Part shown: piece by piece, positions 12,785 through 25,029 of the stretch | Layout of the letters: each line of letters starts with the position of its first letter | How positions within the stretch are numbered: the first letter of the stretch is position 1 | Assembly (NCBI RefSeq): GCF_008831285.2 | Contig: NC_045140.1 | Location: 13,495,036-13,559,035 of the forward strand | Source: Nymphaea colorata | Taxonomy: Eukaryota > Streptophyta > Magnoliopsida > Nymphaeales > Nymphaeaceae | Direction of reading: 5' to 3' | DNA length: 64,000 bases | Notes under the pieces: model-generated | The model's database searches: none | Told to the model about the DNA's origin: nothing | What the model saw: only the letters and a program-made list of their open reading frames with translations | Program-made: the position numbers and the translations under genes

Positions 12785-13504
12785 ACAGAAACAAGGACTA
12801 TGAAACAAATTAAGTACAGAAGTATTTGCGATAACAGACCTCTGAAACTCTTATCTTTGTTGTTGCCTGAAGACATTGGACAAGGCACTGCCTTTCAGCT
12901 TCTGAATTTACAGGGCATCCATCTAAATGACAAATATAGTATTCCTTCGATGAAAAAAGTAACAAAAAGAAAAGGATTCAGTTTGACATGTCATCAGACA
13001 CTTTGTACAATTTCAAGAAAATGATCAGGTTTGTTTCACAATTAATAAAAACCACAGAAAGATCTATTTTCATATTCCAATACACAATCAGTTTTAAATT
13101 TATGGAACTGGATTTGACTTGCTGTAATTCTGAGGGACTATCTAGTCACAGTTCAGTATTACATGATAAGCTTCAGGTGTTTCTGCATCAACGTTTGCGT
13201 GAAAAACCACATATTGCATGTCCGTCAAAGTACATACTGTATCAAAAAGAAGCTTTGGCCTATCCCTGCAGCGAATGGTGACAACTGAGTAGTCCTTCTT
13301 AGTGCAATCCATAACGGTTATATGAGGCCTAAGACTGTCAATTATGCAGTCTTAATCACCTCTTTCATAATCCCGGTCAGCAAACATCATCTGGTGCAGC
13401 CTCCTCTCAGTGTGAGTATGACCAAAAGAAACAGTTGCACTTGCACCTCTACTTCTGTTGTTGCCTCTCAATACATTGCATAGAAGCTCCTTGATCCTAG
13501 AAAG

Positions 13505-16500
13505 TGTCAACACCCCAACCTTTTTGACCCTCAAGCACATTTTTTTTTAACATAAAGCATTGAGGTGTGACGACACAACGATTCAAAAGAGAGAGCTATG
13601 CCATTCAAGACAATGGGGCAAACTTTCATTCATATAACAATTTTGATTCATACAAAATCACATCTAAGTGTACGACAAAAATGCCCCAAAACATAGAATT
13701 GATGTCTACCAAAAACAAGACATCAATATAATCAAAATAAGATGTGCCAGTGCTACAAAAGACCCAAAACCTCCCCGGTAGGATGTGAGTAAAACCATCT
13801 GCTCAACCTGCTGCCCCTGGTCCACCAAAACCTGAAAAAAATGAAACAAAAGAAGGCTTAGCCTTCGCAGTATGGCAACAAGCCAGGAAAATCTCAAACC
13901 CTCTTAGGTAGGGATCAATATCATAAAAATAATCTATCGTCATGTCGTGTTAGGGCATAGGCACATCATTTGCCAAGAAAAACCACTAACATAGACTACG
14001 ACATGTAAAGGCGACTCAAGGGCCACAGTATCACAATCTCAATCACATGCAAGGCATGCTTAAACATTTCATTTCATTCATATCATTCACATGCCTCTCA
14101 AACACATGCATTCGTTCACACACAATTCAATCACATACTTTCATTTTCATTAACTTTAGTGAATTGACAGTTCCTGTGGGTGCAAACACAGGCACGTGCA
14201 CACCATGGGCGGCCCATAGCCAAGAGACAACCCTCGTGGTGGCCCATAACGGTATGGATCCATTCATCCGCTGCAGCGGTAGAGCACTCATCCATGGGTG
14301 TGTGAATTCCACAGATAGATACTCAGCCTTCCCTAGGACACCCAGGTTGAGAAGGTGGGAGCCCAACGCTCCAAGCACAACACACAACAGTACCCTGGGG
14401 CCTTGCACCGCCTGCACTCCGAACAGGCGAGACCAGTGGCGAAAGCGGGACGTCTTCCAATCACATTGCCACAACCCACTGGCCTCTCATCTCTTATTCA
14501 TTCTTAGTTAACATTATGGAAACACAATCACAAAATGATCAGTTAGCTCATGAGGTTGGTTCACTCCTCGAGTGCACCCATTCCTCCAAATGCCTCCACA
14601 CAAGGGCTACACATATAATTTACTTTCTTAACTAGCCGTCATAGCAATACGAGTACAACTACCCTCCAAATCATTCATTTACATCACTGCCCATGACAAT
14701 GTACATGCAACCAAACACAACATTCACCTCAATTATAACATCAATCACATCTTTGAAAACCTTAGCCAAACCACAGAGAGTAGTCTCGAACAGTTATTGG
14801 CTCGTAGCTGTCCTATGCAGTTATCATTCTAGGATGCTTTCTAATGCACAATTGGGGTCGAGGAGACGCTCAACTCGATACCCCACCCCATCTGTCTTAA
14901 ACAGTTGTCAATTCTAGCAAGCACATGCAAATGCATCACATTTTCAAAACAAACTACTAATAGCCTTTCAGAACAATTTATATCATATATCAAATCATGT
15001 GCATGCATACATACATTCATTCACAAAACAATCAATTAATTTACATCACAATCCTGGGATCCCACGATCTTAGGAACACACATTCACACATTTGCCCCAG
15101 GCAGGGATTTGCCTAGAATATCGCCATACCCATCGCGCACCCTCAAAACTCTCCAAAATGCCTCGAGCTTTGAATCTGGTCGCTTAAAGTCGACGGGACG
15201 TGTCCGGTGTACCTGCAGACATAACCACAATGTAAGATTTCTACTAGTTACCTTACGATCCAAACAAACATAAAACAAAATCATGGAGGCACATGTCATT
15301 GCCTCAAGAAGGTGTCGACGGGTAGTGTCGACCAACAATCCCTCCAATAGGCCTCCTCCTAACATCTTGATGTTGCCACCAAACGTCCAAATTCATTGTT
15401 TCGATCAATCCCTCATGACCCAATTCTCATTTGTTTTCTTTAGTCGAGGCGTCAACCCCAATCATATCCATGCTTTCCCCCCTCAGACTCCAAAATACAT
15501 CCGTTCACAAAAGCATGTGCGGCATGCTCACTAAGACGGTTTTAAATCTTCCCCACAACCTCGCAATCTCTACCATGCTTCCCTATTTCTTCGAAAATCA
15601 ACACCCCAAGCTTAACCATCGCTTCTCCAACATAATCCTAAACTTTCTCCAAAAAGCAAAGTCGCTAACATGCATCACAAATCATCAATTCTACCTTCTA
15701 GCATGATCAAACAATAATTATACGTGTTCCAAAGGAAAATATACAATAAAATAGGCTCAATTACGCCTTGCTCACCCCAAAACAAGAGTCTAGACTGCTG
15801 CAATCCTTTCGGCAGCCACCTCACGAGTTAGAGAGGTCCTCAAACGGCTAAAATCATGCAATGCCGCCACCACAACACCTTCTATTCGCTGCTATGAAGA
15901 GAAAGATGCAACCCCAAACTGCAATTCCAATCCAACAGCTACAACTAGCGAGAAAAGTAAAACTATACTCAAGAGGAGGAGTTCGGCTAAGGGATTGATT
16001 TTGTTGGGGGAGGCAGGGAACAACGAGGGAGAGGGAAGCTGGGACAGAGAGAGAGAGCACGAGAGCTGTGAGTGGGAGGAGGCTGGCGGTATGGAGAGAA
16101 AGTGCAATGAGAGAAGAGAGGGCAAGTAGAGAACGTTCGGACAGTTGGGGAGAAACGGACAAAGGGAGTAAGGGAGACCGTAGAGGGAGGTGCAAGTGAG
16201 GAGCACGAGAGACAAGAGGGAGACGGTCAGAGAGAGGTCGTGCGGTTGAGAGGGGAGACGGCAGAGACGTGAGAGAGGGAGGAGGAGAAGAAGGAAGGAG
16301 GAGGAGTTTGGGAGAGGTTGAGGGCTTAGCCAAACGTCGCCGCCGTTCCTTCCTCCGCCGGCCCAAGCGTCGCCACTGCACCCTCGTCCTCTTCCTGGTC
16401 CCACATGGTCAAAACAGAAGAAAGAAGAGCGGCAAGGAAGAAGAGGGAGACGCGAGGGAGAAGGGCCCTCACGCACTTGGGTTCGGGTCCAGATCTGGAC

Positions 16501-16536
16501 CCGACCCGGCCCACCTGAAAGACATCGAGCGTTACA
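13505..16536 (+). mobile_element. solo LTR, about 3.03 kb (copy 2), inserted in ACR exon 5
   Basis: It starts TGTCAACACCCCAACC and ends GAGCGTTACA, with a perfect 5-bp duplication GAAAG on both sides (13,500-13,504 and 16,537-16,541). It is collinear with copy 1 over its whole length, including the blocks around gtgaattgacagttcctgtg and a purine-rich tract near 16,000-16,300. No coding capacity was seen. Removing it with one GAAAG restores the ACR exon frame, which fixes both boundaries independently of the terminal motifs. Confidence 0.93.
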
Positions 16537-16793
16537 GAAAGTCTTTGCGGGTCATTAATAGGCAAACCAGTTGCTTCCTCAGTTACATGTATCATTGCTC
16601 CAGCTCTAGTGTTATGGGTCCAGAGTTCAACATTCACCACATTGCACTTGAGATAGGCAAGAACTGCAGAAACTTCTGAGAGTAACCCTGGACGATCGGT
16701 ACCCGTTAACTCAATTGATGTGTTCCCATTTGATGGTTGGATACCAATGAACCTTCACATAGTATGGGGGCAAGAGGGATCCTCACCTAGAGA

Positions 16794-17491
16794 CTGCACA
16801 TTTAGTTACCCAACATCACATGCTTAGTCAAAGTTAGTAGAAAATGGAAATGTTGCTTGGTTGTTTAAACAGCAACCAATTAGATTTCAAGTTAGCTTGG
16901 TTTATCATAGCATAGGAAATGCAATATTCCAAGGTGACTAGTTCAACCAAACCCATTCGAGAAAAAATCAAAGAAACCAACTAGTTCATTTATTCTGACA
17001 TGTAAAAAAGGACTCAGAGAAGGCCAAGCTTCTGTGTAGTCAATGGGGACTTCTTAACTTGTCATGCTCAGAGTTGACTTTCTGGTCTACTGACTCGTTT
17101 AAATACATTCATCTTGAATTATACGGAAGCCAAATCTAATTTTCATGGAACTGCATTTCTTTTTTTTAAAAAAAAAGAAAGAAAAAACCGCTCAGATTAG
17201 CTGAGTAGTACGAAACCACTCAAGTGTTCTGAATGTGGAAATGCAAACAATTCAAGTTCACCGAAGGTAGAAATACAGACAATCAGATTCCATGGACTTG
17301 AAAACAAAAATCAGACAAAATATCAAGAACAAGCAGACAGAAGAGGTAAGTAACAACTGAAAATTCTAAGGAATGCTGGTGGTAGATGAAGACAATAACA
17401 TGAACAAAGCAGATCAGCAGCAAACATTCAGCAAAAGCTCCAACCCAACTTCACCCCAAAAATGTTGAAAATACAGATAATTAAAATGTAC
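16794..17491. other. ACR intron 4
   Basis: Intron between the fourth and fifth coding exons of the ACR pseudogene. It has normal GT and AG ends and no other feature was recognised. Confidence 0.6.
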
Positions 17492-18252
17492 CTCTCGAAT
17501 GCAATCCAAAATCTTCTCATCTCTGACTTTTTTCCCCTCTGAATCAGTTACATTAAAAACTTCAACAGAAACAAAAGTTAGGAAAGAACAGTCAGATCCT
17601 TATAGTCCACATTAATGGGGAACGAAAGTAGAAAAGATACTAACGTTTCAATGAAAGAACAAGTACAGTTCTCTATGAAATCGAGCTCTCAAAATAGGTT
17701 TCCTCAATAAACTAAAACTGTGGTGAAAAAGATATACTTGAATACTGGTACTTCAAAATACTTGAAGAATAGGATTTTTTTCTCATTTTGGACAACAAAA
17801 TATAATAACTTATTTTGGCCCGCATGGGATTCTCAAATTATGTAAGAAATAGATGAAGATAGAATTACCATCCATGAACCAACCCCCATCTGAAGAAATG
17901 TAGGCCTTCGTCATAATGAGATTTAAATCAGTGAGTATCTGGACAACTTCCAGAAGTATGCCATGTTTGTTTGCACTATCCACCTGCATCAACCCATATA
18001 GATATAACATGTTAACAAGAAAAAAAAATCCAAAACAAATAGAAAAGCAAAAGAATTGATTAAAATCTACCCTGACAACCGTTGCGTTATTGCATGACTC
18101 ATTGTCAATTACCACCCTGACGTAAAAAAAGAGGAAACAAAAGAAGAATAGAGATCAGCAATTTTCAGGTGATTGGTAAACCAGAAACAGGGATAAGAAT
18201 TATAGCTGGGAGGATTCATCCTTCTGACTAGTTTCTCGTATTCGTCCTCCAT

Positions 18253-18640
18253 AGTCTACCAGACGTCCATATATAGCTTATGAACCAACGAAGGAGTAAA
18301 GCACTCTGTTTCTTTTTCTTTAATTTTCTTGAAAGAAGCAAGGAGGTTCGAGTGTGGTGCCCAAAACCAGTCGTAGAAACCACCAACGTGTGGAAATCAG
18401 CGATAGGCAAAGAAACAACTCTCACCGATCTCAGGAAAAACTAGTATCCTCTCTCCCTCTCTCTCTCTCTTTCTCTCCATAATAAGTTGAAGGCATTTGT
18501 GAATTGCCATGCTAGAAAAGAAAGAAGGTTGTAGCGAAACTAGAGAAGTCTCTCTCTCTCTCTCTCTGAGATAAGTTGGAAGGAAGCTTGTTGTTGTAGC
18601 TCAGAGAGACAGAGACTACAAAATGTAGACGAAGAGGAGT
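18253..18640 (-). promoter_or_regulatory. 5' UTR and proximal promoter region of the ACR pseudogene, with CT tracts
   Basis: The DNA upstream of the ACR ATG carries CT microsatellites at about 18,452-18,478 and 18,549-18,568, seen as GA repeats on the coding strand. Such tracts are common in plant 5' UTRs. No TATA box was assigned with confidence. The far side of this region is duplicated at 52.25 kb. Confidence 0.35.
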
Positions 18641-20620
18641 GGGGAGAGGCTTCAGACCCTCCTCTCCTTCACGCTTCCTTTTATCATCCCCTCCAGGATT
18701 CTGTCGTTCAGCTCGTCACCAGCTCTACCACTTCACTTTATCCTACCTTCCATCCGGACCATTTCTGGTAAAATACAGTTTTGAAATTCCCATCTTTCGG
18801 ACAAATAAATTTTATACGTAACATGGAATTAATCGGCTCATATATATAAATAAATACATATATCCTATATTTATTTATTTAATGTGATGTGTGCGTAGAA
18901 TATTTGGCAATTGCAAAAACAAGAGAAGAAATCATCAGAATTGATTTAATGAATAGTCGTTGAGAACAAATGCTCATAATTGGCTTAATTAATTGTATTA
19001 GCAGAGACCCACTTCTCAGTTTGAGTGAGGCAGGGACCAGGTTCAGATCCCGGTTAAACTGTCCATTCTCATTACCTCAGGTGTTCAACTAGTTTAGCTA
19101 ATTAGGGTTGGACTCGAACTCATTCATGTAAGTTCAACTTGTTAATAAACGAGTCGAATTTGAGTTTATTTTGCTTGAACTCGACTCAATTTTTTTAATA
19201 AACGAGTCGAATTTAGGTTTGATTTACACGAGCTCAACTTAATGTATTGCCTGTTTGTTAATCTATATTTGCATCTCGGTAATTTTTTATGATTTTTAAC
19301 ACTTTTATATTGTTTTAATTTTTATTAAAAAAATAAAATGTCATGAACTTAAATAAATTGAACCTGACTTGAGTTCAAAACAATAAATATGTGACTCGAG
19401 CTGAAACTTTGGTTTGGATTCAAATCATGAAAAACCATATCTAGGGTCCAAAATCTCTTACCCAAGCCTTTCGGCATGTCGTGTGAGAGTTAAGCACAAC
19501 AAACAAATGATATTGAATGAGGCCAAAAGTGGCGCTTCTTTTTAGATCCATATTGTAATGTATTTAATTAATCTAAAGTTTAGCTGTACGTTATGCAGAT
19601 GCTCTGCCATTTCACCAGTGTTTCGGAATGTTAAAAACTTTTAGTTAAAAAAGTGCTTTTTTAGGGTGTAAAAACGAATTTTACTCGAAAAATTTAAACT
19701 TTTATTGTTCCTCTGTGTTTTGTTTCATAATTTTTTTTTCATTTTGTCTACAATGACTTTGATGTATGTGTGTTTATTTGTAACAGAGCACACCATTCTA
19801 TCAGTTCTAAATGCATGTTAGGGATTTTGTGTTTTGAGTAGTATACATTTGTGTTTTGAGTAGTATACATTTAAATCTTATGTATGTGATTTTGACTTAG
19901 TTTATGTAAATAAAGTTGAGTTTTCTTGAGGTTTTTTTATATTTTGTTTATGACGAATGCAATTTATACTCATAGCAAGTTCCTCCCTCCACTCTTTGTG
20001 TTTTTTGTTTTTCTTGCACATTATTTGTTTTCCAATTATTTATGCACTCTTTTATGCCTTGAAGTTTAAGGCAGATAGGTAACCATCATGCCTCATGGTC
20101 GCAAGAAAGTAGGCCTGTGACAATTAACATGTTAATTTATTGTTTTGTTGTATATATATATATATATAAAGTGATTCGATGAAAAACATATATTAAGTTA
20201 GTTTTTTCTAAAATAATATTTTTAATAAAAAAAACAGCTCTTATACCATCAAAGTTTGGATAGTAGAAAAAATATTTTTTTTACAAAAATACTTAAACTA
20301 AAACACGATTTATATTAAAGTAATACTTATAGAAAACATGTTAGAAGGTTCATATTTTGAGACTTTTTAGCATGAATGTAAGAGGTTGGGCTTTATGTGG
20401 TAAATACCAATTACTATATATATATATATATATATATCATTATTAAAATTTTAAAAATTGAAGAATTCAAACTCCTCTCCCTTTTTCATTTGCCCATGAA
20501 GACCAGTACAGTTTTCAAACTTTAAGAAATAGTTTATTATGTTTTCAAAAAAACATATTCCAATCTCACGTGTTTGAATGCATATATTATAGTTCAACGC
20601 ATGTCGTTTATGATAAATTA
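18553..20620 (+). repeat. duplicated segment, left copy (matches 52,252-53,385)
   Basis: From the CT tract onward, the sequence ctctgagataagtt, gcttgttgttgtagctcag, ccccaggattctgtcgttca-like words, cttcactttatcctacc and ttaatcggctcatatatata recurs in the same order and orientation at 52.25 kb. The left copy has extra DNA (about 19,480-20,140 and 20,330-20,535) missing from the right copy. It also contains a repeat rich in gagtcgaat/ctcgactc words (about 19,100-19,260) and a (TA)n tract near 20,152-20,167. Confidence 0.85.
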
Positions 20621-21134
20621 TTTTTAATTTTTTAAATTTTAATTTTTTAAATTTTAATTTTTTTCAAATTCCTTATTTATTGTTCATAATCAAATTTTTA
20701 AGTTTTACCTGAAGTGCCATGAGGTAGAAATCAAGAACCTGTCCATTCCCAGCATGACTTCAACATCTGAAAACATGATTCATCCCCTCTGACGTAACCC
20801 GTTGAGGTCACGCTTGTGACAGATCGGTCACTAATTTCTAATTAATGTCATTAATTAGTGATCAATTAATAAATGTGTGCGTTATGCAGTGGGGAGCTAT
20901 TGCAGTTTATCATTTTATTATGAATTTTCCATCCAAAGTTTAGCATATAAAAGTCTTCATACATGACTGGTCGTTTCCAGGCAACCATGCAACCGTTTCC
21001 AGGCAACAAGGTTAACGTGATGGTTGCGGCCTCAAGTTGGGCATTTGCTTAACGGGCTTTCGCCTGAACCCGACAAAGCTAACTAGCAGCCTCTTTTATT
21101 TTGATGGCTAATTTAATCAATTATCGAGTTTTTT
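20621..21134. other. AT-rich intergenic DNA
   Basis: Low-complexity ttttaatttttt runs at about 20,620-20,665, then unremarkable sequence. No gene was recognised. Confidence 0.4.
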
Positions 21135-21313
21135 AGGGTAGAGTTAGAATTTTTTCATGAAAAGGGCTGAATTATACTTTCAAGATTTGATAGAGATCAA
21201 AATATCATTTTTCAAAATAAGACAAATGAAATTTTTAAAAATTTACATATAAATTTTTTTTATTTTTTTATTTTTGAGTGGCGTCGGGTCCTTGCTGCCT
21301 TGGCTCCACCCCT
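21135..21313 (+). mobile_element. small inverted-repeat element, family related to the 24,294 copy (degenerate)
   Basis: It begins agggtagagttagaattttttcatg and ends ccttggctccacccct. Both ends correspond to those of the 24,294-24,480 element, and the interior shares an AT-rich filling with a gggctgaatta word near the left end. The terminal repeats have diverged. No coding capacity. Confidence 0.5.
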
Positions 21314-24293
21314 CGCACCAATGAAAATTGGATTTCACAAACTTAAGATAAACCTTTCGGATGAAATGAAACCAAAGAGGTAACTTTTTTCCTTTATGAA
21401 TCATTTGATTACTCTATTGAAAATCCATGGATCTGATGTAGAATGACATGACATGCTTTTGCTTATGTTGCAAAAGATCCGTGATCAAATCAATGGTTCA
21501 TCAAACTAATTAAAATTTTTTATTTTACTTCATTTTATGGAGAAAAAGGTTTGATTCAAGATGGAAGGGGAGGGTCTAATCTTAAATCCATGGTTTTCAA
21601 ATCACAATTATCTTAAATTTGAGGCTATCAAAACCTCTTAAATGATTGTATAAATATCTCCAAGAAGGTCAACATAGCAGACACTTTGAATGCTGGTAGG
21701 TAGCCAATTTTCTGTTCAAATTTTAAAAAAGTAAATTTTTTGTGCTTCAAAAAAGAAAACAATGCAACCAGGTGAATTATAGTGAAAACGTCACCCTGAA
21801 ACACTCAAAAGATGCCATCAAGACTAAGAGGAAAATGTGAAAGACTTTACTAGCTAATTTGCCACATTTATTTCAAAGTTTTTTTTCATTAAAAATACGA
21901 TATTTTCTTAAGGCTTTTCTTGTGTTGATAATTTAGAGAAAATATTTAATACGTTGGAGTAAAAATATTTAATACATTGGAGTAAATCGAATTCAAATTT
22001 GAATTTGATCGGATATCATTTCTTAAATCTGAATCTGATCTGATTTGTTGGGAATGGTTCGATCTGATATCCAATCCCAATAAGATATGTTGGCATTTTT
22101 ATCAATGCAACTTTCCTCGAAAATTGAAGGGAAGGTTTTTAGATCTCACTCTAGTTGTGAGGTTGAAGTGAAAAATTGAAAACTTATGAAAAGCAAAGTT
22201 GAGGATTCTAACACAAGTTTCCACCTTGTGATTCCTTAAAATATTATTTTCTAAAAAAAATCATAAATTTGAGCAATATTGTCCTCATCATAGCAAAAAA
22301 AAAAAAAAAAAAAACAAGACTCCACCAAGAAGTTTTGAATGCGGGGTGTTTTGAACCTCATACAATTCAAACAGTCATGAGCAGTTCTTAGGTGCAAAAG
22401 AATACCATAAACCCAAAGAAGTAGAAGTCCATAACTTGTATAAAATTTGAATTTGGACCAACCTATATATACTAGAAATTGAATTCAATTGAAACTTGGT
22501 GCACCCCAAAATCTAAAACCCTAAATCAAAATTTGAGAAAAACTAGCATGCCCATATTCATGTGGTATGAGGAAATCATCCATAAGTTTGAGTCGCTTTC
22601 TTTTACATACCATTTTTTTTTTGTAATGTAGGCAGTTCTATGTAATATGTTCAAATTGAAGGTCATGTTTGGATGACACCCTCAAATTGGGTTCTGAGAG
22701 GCAAAACGTTTTCTTTTCTTTTAAAAGTTGAACAAATTTTCTCTCACTTAGATAATGAGATACTCATTTTGTTCACCCAAAATATCATATCTTAATACTT
22801 TGACAGTAATGAGTTTGATAATAATCCAACTGTTATTATTTTTAGATTATTTACTTAAAAGCAGACCTTGTACCCTAAAGGATGAAAGACTGAGTAGGGG
22901 TTTTGGCATTAAGTTAAGCACGGGCTCTCCTCCACTCACCCGAAAATCCCAACATTTTGCTCCTTAGGCCTAAGGTTCTCATTGGTTTGGTTAAGCCTCT
23001 ATATCGGCGATGTCCCATGAGTGTTTTATGCAAATGCAATACGATTTTGAGATACATGACTCCAAGTTTTCAGTCGTAAAACAATATTCAGTCAAAAAAT
23101 ATTGTCATACAAATTATGCATTTGTGACTTATATAATCTGATTAATGTTCTTAAAAGCTAGTTCAATTTTGTGCAATTTTTACATAATTCAGCTGACATG
23201 AAATTGAATCTGACCTTACCAAATTCTCATTTTACTTGAACACTCTTGAATGTCGATTCGTCAACAAGTTTATTTATAGCAGGACGAGTGTCATGTCTCG
23301 TTCAATCACTCACCAAAACTCGACTCAAGCTCGAAGAACTCGAGTTCAAATGTGTGCTCAAAATGTTAAATGGTTTGAGTTGTAAGAACTCAACTCGTTT
23401 GAACTCTACTAAGCTTAAGTATATAATGAATGCTGGAATATAATGAGAGAAAAAGTCAAATAGATTAACAAGTCAAGCTCGAGCTTGACGTTTGCGAGTG
23501 CTCGACTCAGGTCATGAGTAGCTTTTAACATATGCCCATGGAAATTGAACTAATGTCAGGTCAACATGAGCATTTTATCTTTACTCCAACTATTTGGCAG
23601 TTAGGGGAGAGAAAAAACCACCTTTTTGACTTTACCAAACAATTGTGGCCCAATCTACTATCCCAAATCCATTATCTATTGTAATATAAAAGAAACCAAG
23701 ATTTTTTCCCCTCTCCTCTGATTTGCACGATCTTGCTAGGGATAAGATGATGGGGCCATGGAAGATCCATGCAAGATCCTCTGGCAGTCCATTGCAGCTG
23801 CATGCTGATCATCCACATTCAAGTAGATCTATTTGAGTATGAAACCTAATTTAGTACCATTAAGTTTTCAAGCTTTTTTATATTCATCAATATAATGTAT
23901 ACGAGGGTCATATACATTTTAGGCGAGCGAAAAGATTAATCATACTGTCTAGGTGAGAGTCGAAGCCCTTCTTTCTCTTGCCTTTATGGTTTGTTTGACA
24001 GTAAGGATACTTTGTGGGTGTTATATGAATCTATATAAGAAATTGTGGTAGATTCATCAGACATTAGAATTATTGTTTTATAAACACACTGCAAGCTTTG
24101 AGGACACTCATAAAGTGTCTATGCTGCCAAACTATTTCATAGGATTCAGAGTTGCACTTGGAAATATCTTTAAGTACTTCAACTTGCATGTATGACCTAT
24201 CTCCCTTATTATATTGAAACATAGCCTCCTACAAGTAAACAAGAAAGATGCCGCATAGTGCGCGTCAAGTTCAAGTAGTTTTGCTTGAACTCT
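21314..24293. other. repeat-rich AT-rich intergenic DNA
   Basis: No gene was recognised. It contains a 20-base poly(A) run near 22,295, a 23-bp tandem doublet near 21,954-21,998 (atatttaatac..ttggagtaaa), and a copy of the gagctcgactcg-type dispersed repeat at 23,240-23,530. ORFs here are short and do not look protein-coding. Confidence 0.4.
23240..23530. repeat. dispersed repeat rich in ctcgactc/gagctcg words
   Basis: Repeated words such as aaactcgactcaagctcg, aactcaactcg and gtcaagctcgagcttgacg. The same vocabulary recurs at about 19,100-19,260, 24,680-24,850, 37,735-37,880 and 52,830-52,960, suggesting a diverged family of non-autonomous elements. Confidence 0.45.
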
Positions 24294-24480
24294 GGGGCGG
24301 AGCCAAAATTTTTTCATGAGGCGGGCTGAATTAAAGTTTTTAATTTTTGAATAGGGCATAAATAATTTTTCAAAATTTTTATATAGAACAAGTGATTTTT
24401 TTAATTTACATGTAAAATTTAAAAAAAAAAAATTGAGGTGGGTCCAAGGCCCATCTGGGGCCTTACCTTGGCTCCGCCCC
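24294..24480 (+). mobile_element. 187-bp MITE-like element with perfect 12-bp terminal inverted repeats
   Basis: The left end ggggcggagcca (24,294-24,305) and right end tggctccgcccc (24,469-24,480) are perfect inverted repeats around an AT-rich core with no coding capacity. No convincing target duplication was seen directly outside the arms. Ends of this kind are common in plant genomes. A diverged copy lies at 21,135-21,313. Confidence 0.7.
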
Positions 24481-24679
24481 GAAATGACAAAGCACTTGCC
24501 TCGAACAGTTTGTAATATTTTGAATGGAAAGATGACTATGTGACATTTGTACAAAGTAAACAACATTTTATTCACTTTGTATGAACTTTTTTTTCAAGAT
24601 TTTATGAGGGCATAATTTTATCTTTACTCGTAAATTCGTTTCCATATGTTGACTTGATTAAAGTTTGTCAAACTCCATT

Positions 24680-24850
24680 AAGGCTAGAGCTCGATTCAGC
24701 AGTTACATATTGAGATCGAACTCAACTTGATTATTTGAACGAGCCAACTTATGAACTTGAACTCGACTCATTAAACAAATAACTCGGCTGGAACTCATTA
24801 AAAAAATGACTCGGCTCGAACTGGTTCACTAACCGAATTAACTAGTTCAC
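24680..24850. repeat. dispersed repeat rich in ctcgactc/gagctcg words
   Basis: Words such as gagctcgattc, gaactcgactcatta and gactcggctcgaac link this to the copies at 23.3 and 37.8 kb. Confidence 0.4.
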
Positions 24851-25029
24851 TAACCGATCGGAATCGAAGATTTTCTAACTATAAAAAAGATAGTGGCTAC
24901 GAAGCCTATCGAGTCGACTAACGGCGCTGCACCATGCTAATCCGAACTTTGGTGGCCTGAAAAGCAATGTAAAGAGGGATAGTTTTTATAATTTTCGAAA
25001 TAAGTTTCCTTGGAAAATAAAATTGCTCG

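Larger units (their letters stand above)
11829..18252 (-). pseudogene. ACR4: ACT-domain-repeat protein (ACR4-like), full-length but disabled
   Basis: ACR proteins carry four ACT domains and are putative plant amino-acid sensors. Minus-strand exons are: 18,206-18,252 (ATG, MEDEYEKLVRRMNPP), 18,071-18,116 (VVIDNESC), 17,869-17,983 ([12 protein letters not shown]...SSDGGWFMD), 17,492-17,559 (VTDSEGKKVRDEKI), exon 5 in two parts 16,793-16,537 and 13,499-13,163 (SIELTGTDRPGLLSEVSAVL; THTERRLHQMMFADRDYE), 12,840-12,944 (EYYICHLDGCPV) and 11,829-12,158 (TDIVGLLSDVTRLFREN, VDEKTIDQIRSVIGQTIL). After removing the solo LTR and one target copy, exon 5 is exactly 198 codons and every exon phase still matches. 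The lesions are: intron 1 donor CT instead of GT; an in-frame TGA in exon 5 where an Arg is expected, just before RFIGIQPS; a TAA after DYERGD; and the 3.03-kb LTR insertion. The protein also stops three or so codons before the usual C-terminus. It is a young pseudogene, not a truncated copy. Confidence 0.92.

Noticed and set aside
7068-16536. A single LTR retrotransposon with 5' LTR, internal region and 3' LTR spanning both copies
   Set aside because: Each LTR has a different perfect 5-bp target duplication, and the DNA between them is host sequence with ACR exons.
18970-19060. Possible tRNA-derived SINE (ggttcagatcccgg resembles a B box; also in the 52.7-kb copy)
   Set aside because: No convincing A box at the right distance, no cloverleaf and no defined 3' tail. 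It is part of the larger duplicated segment.
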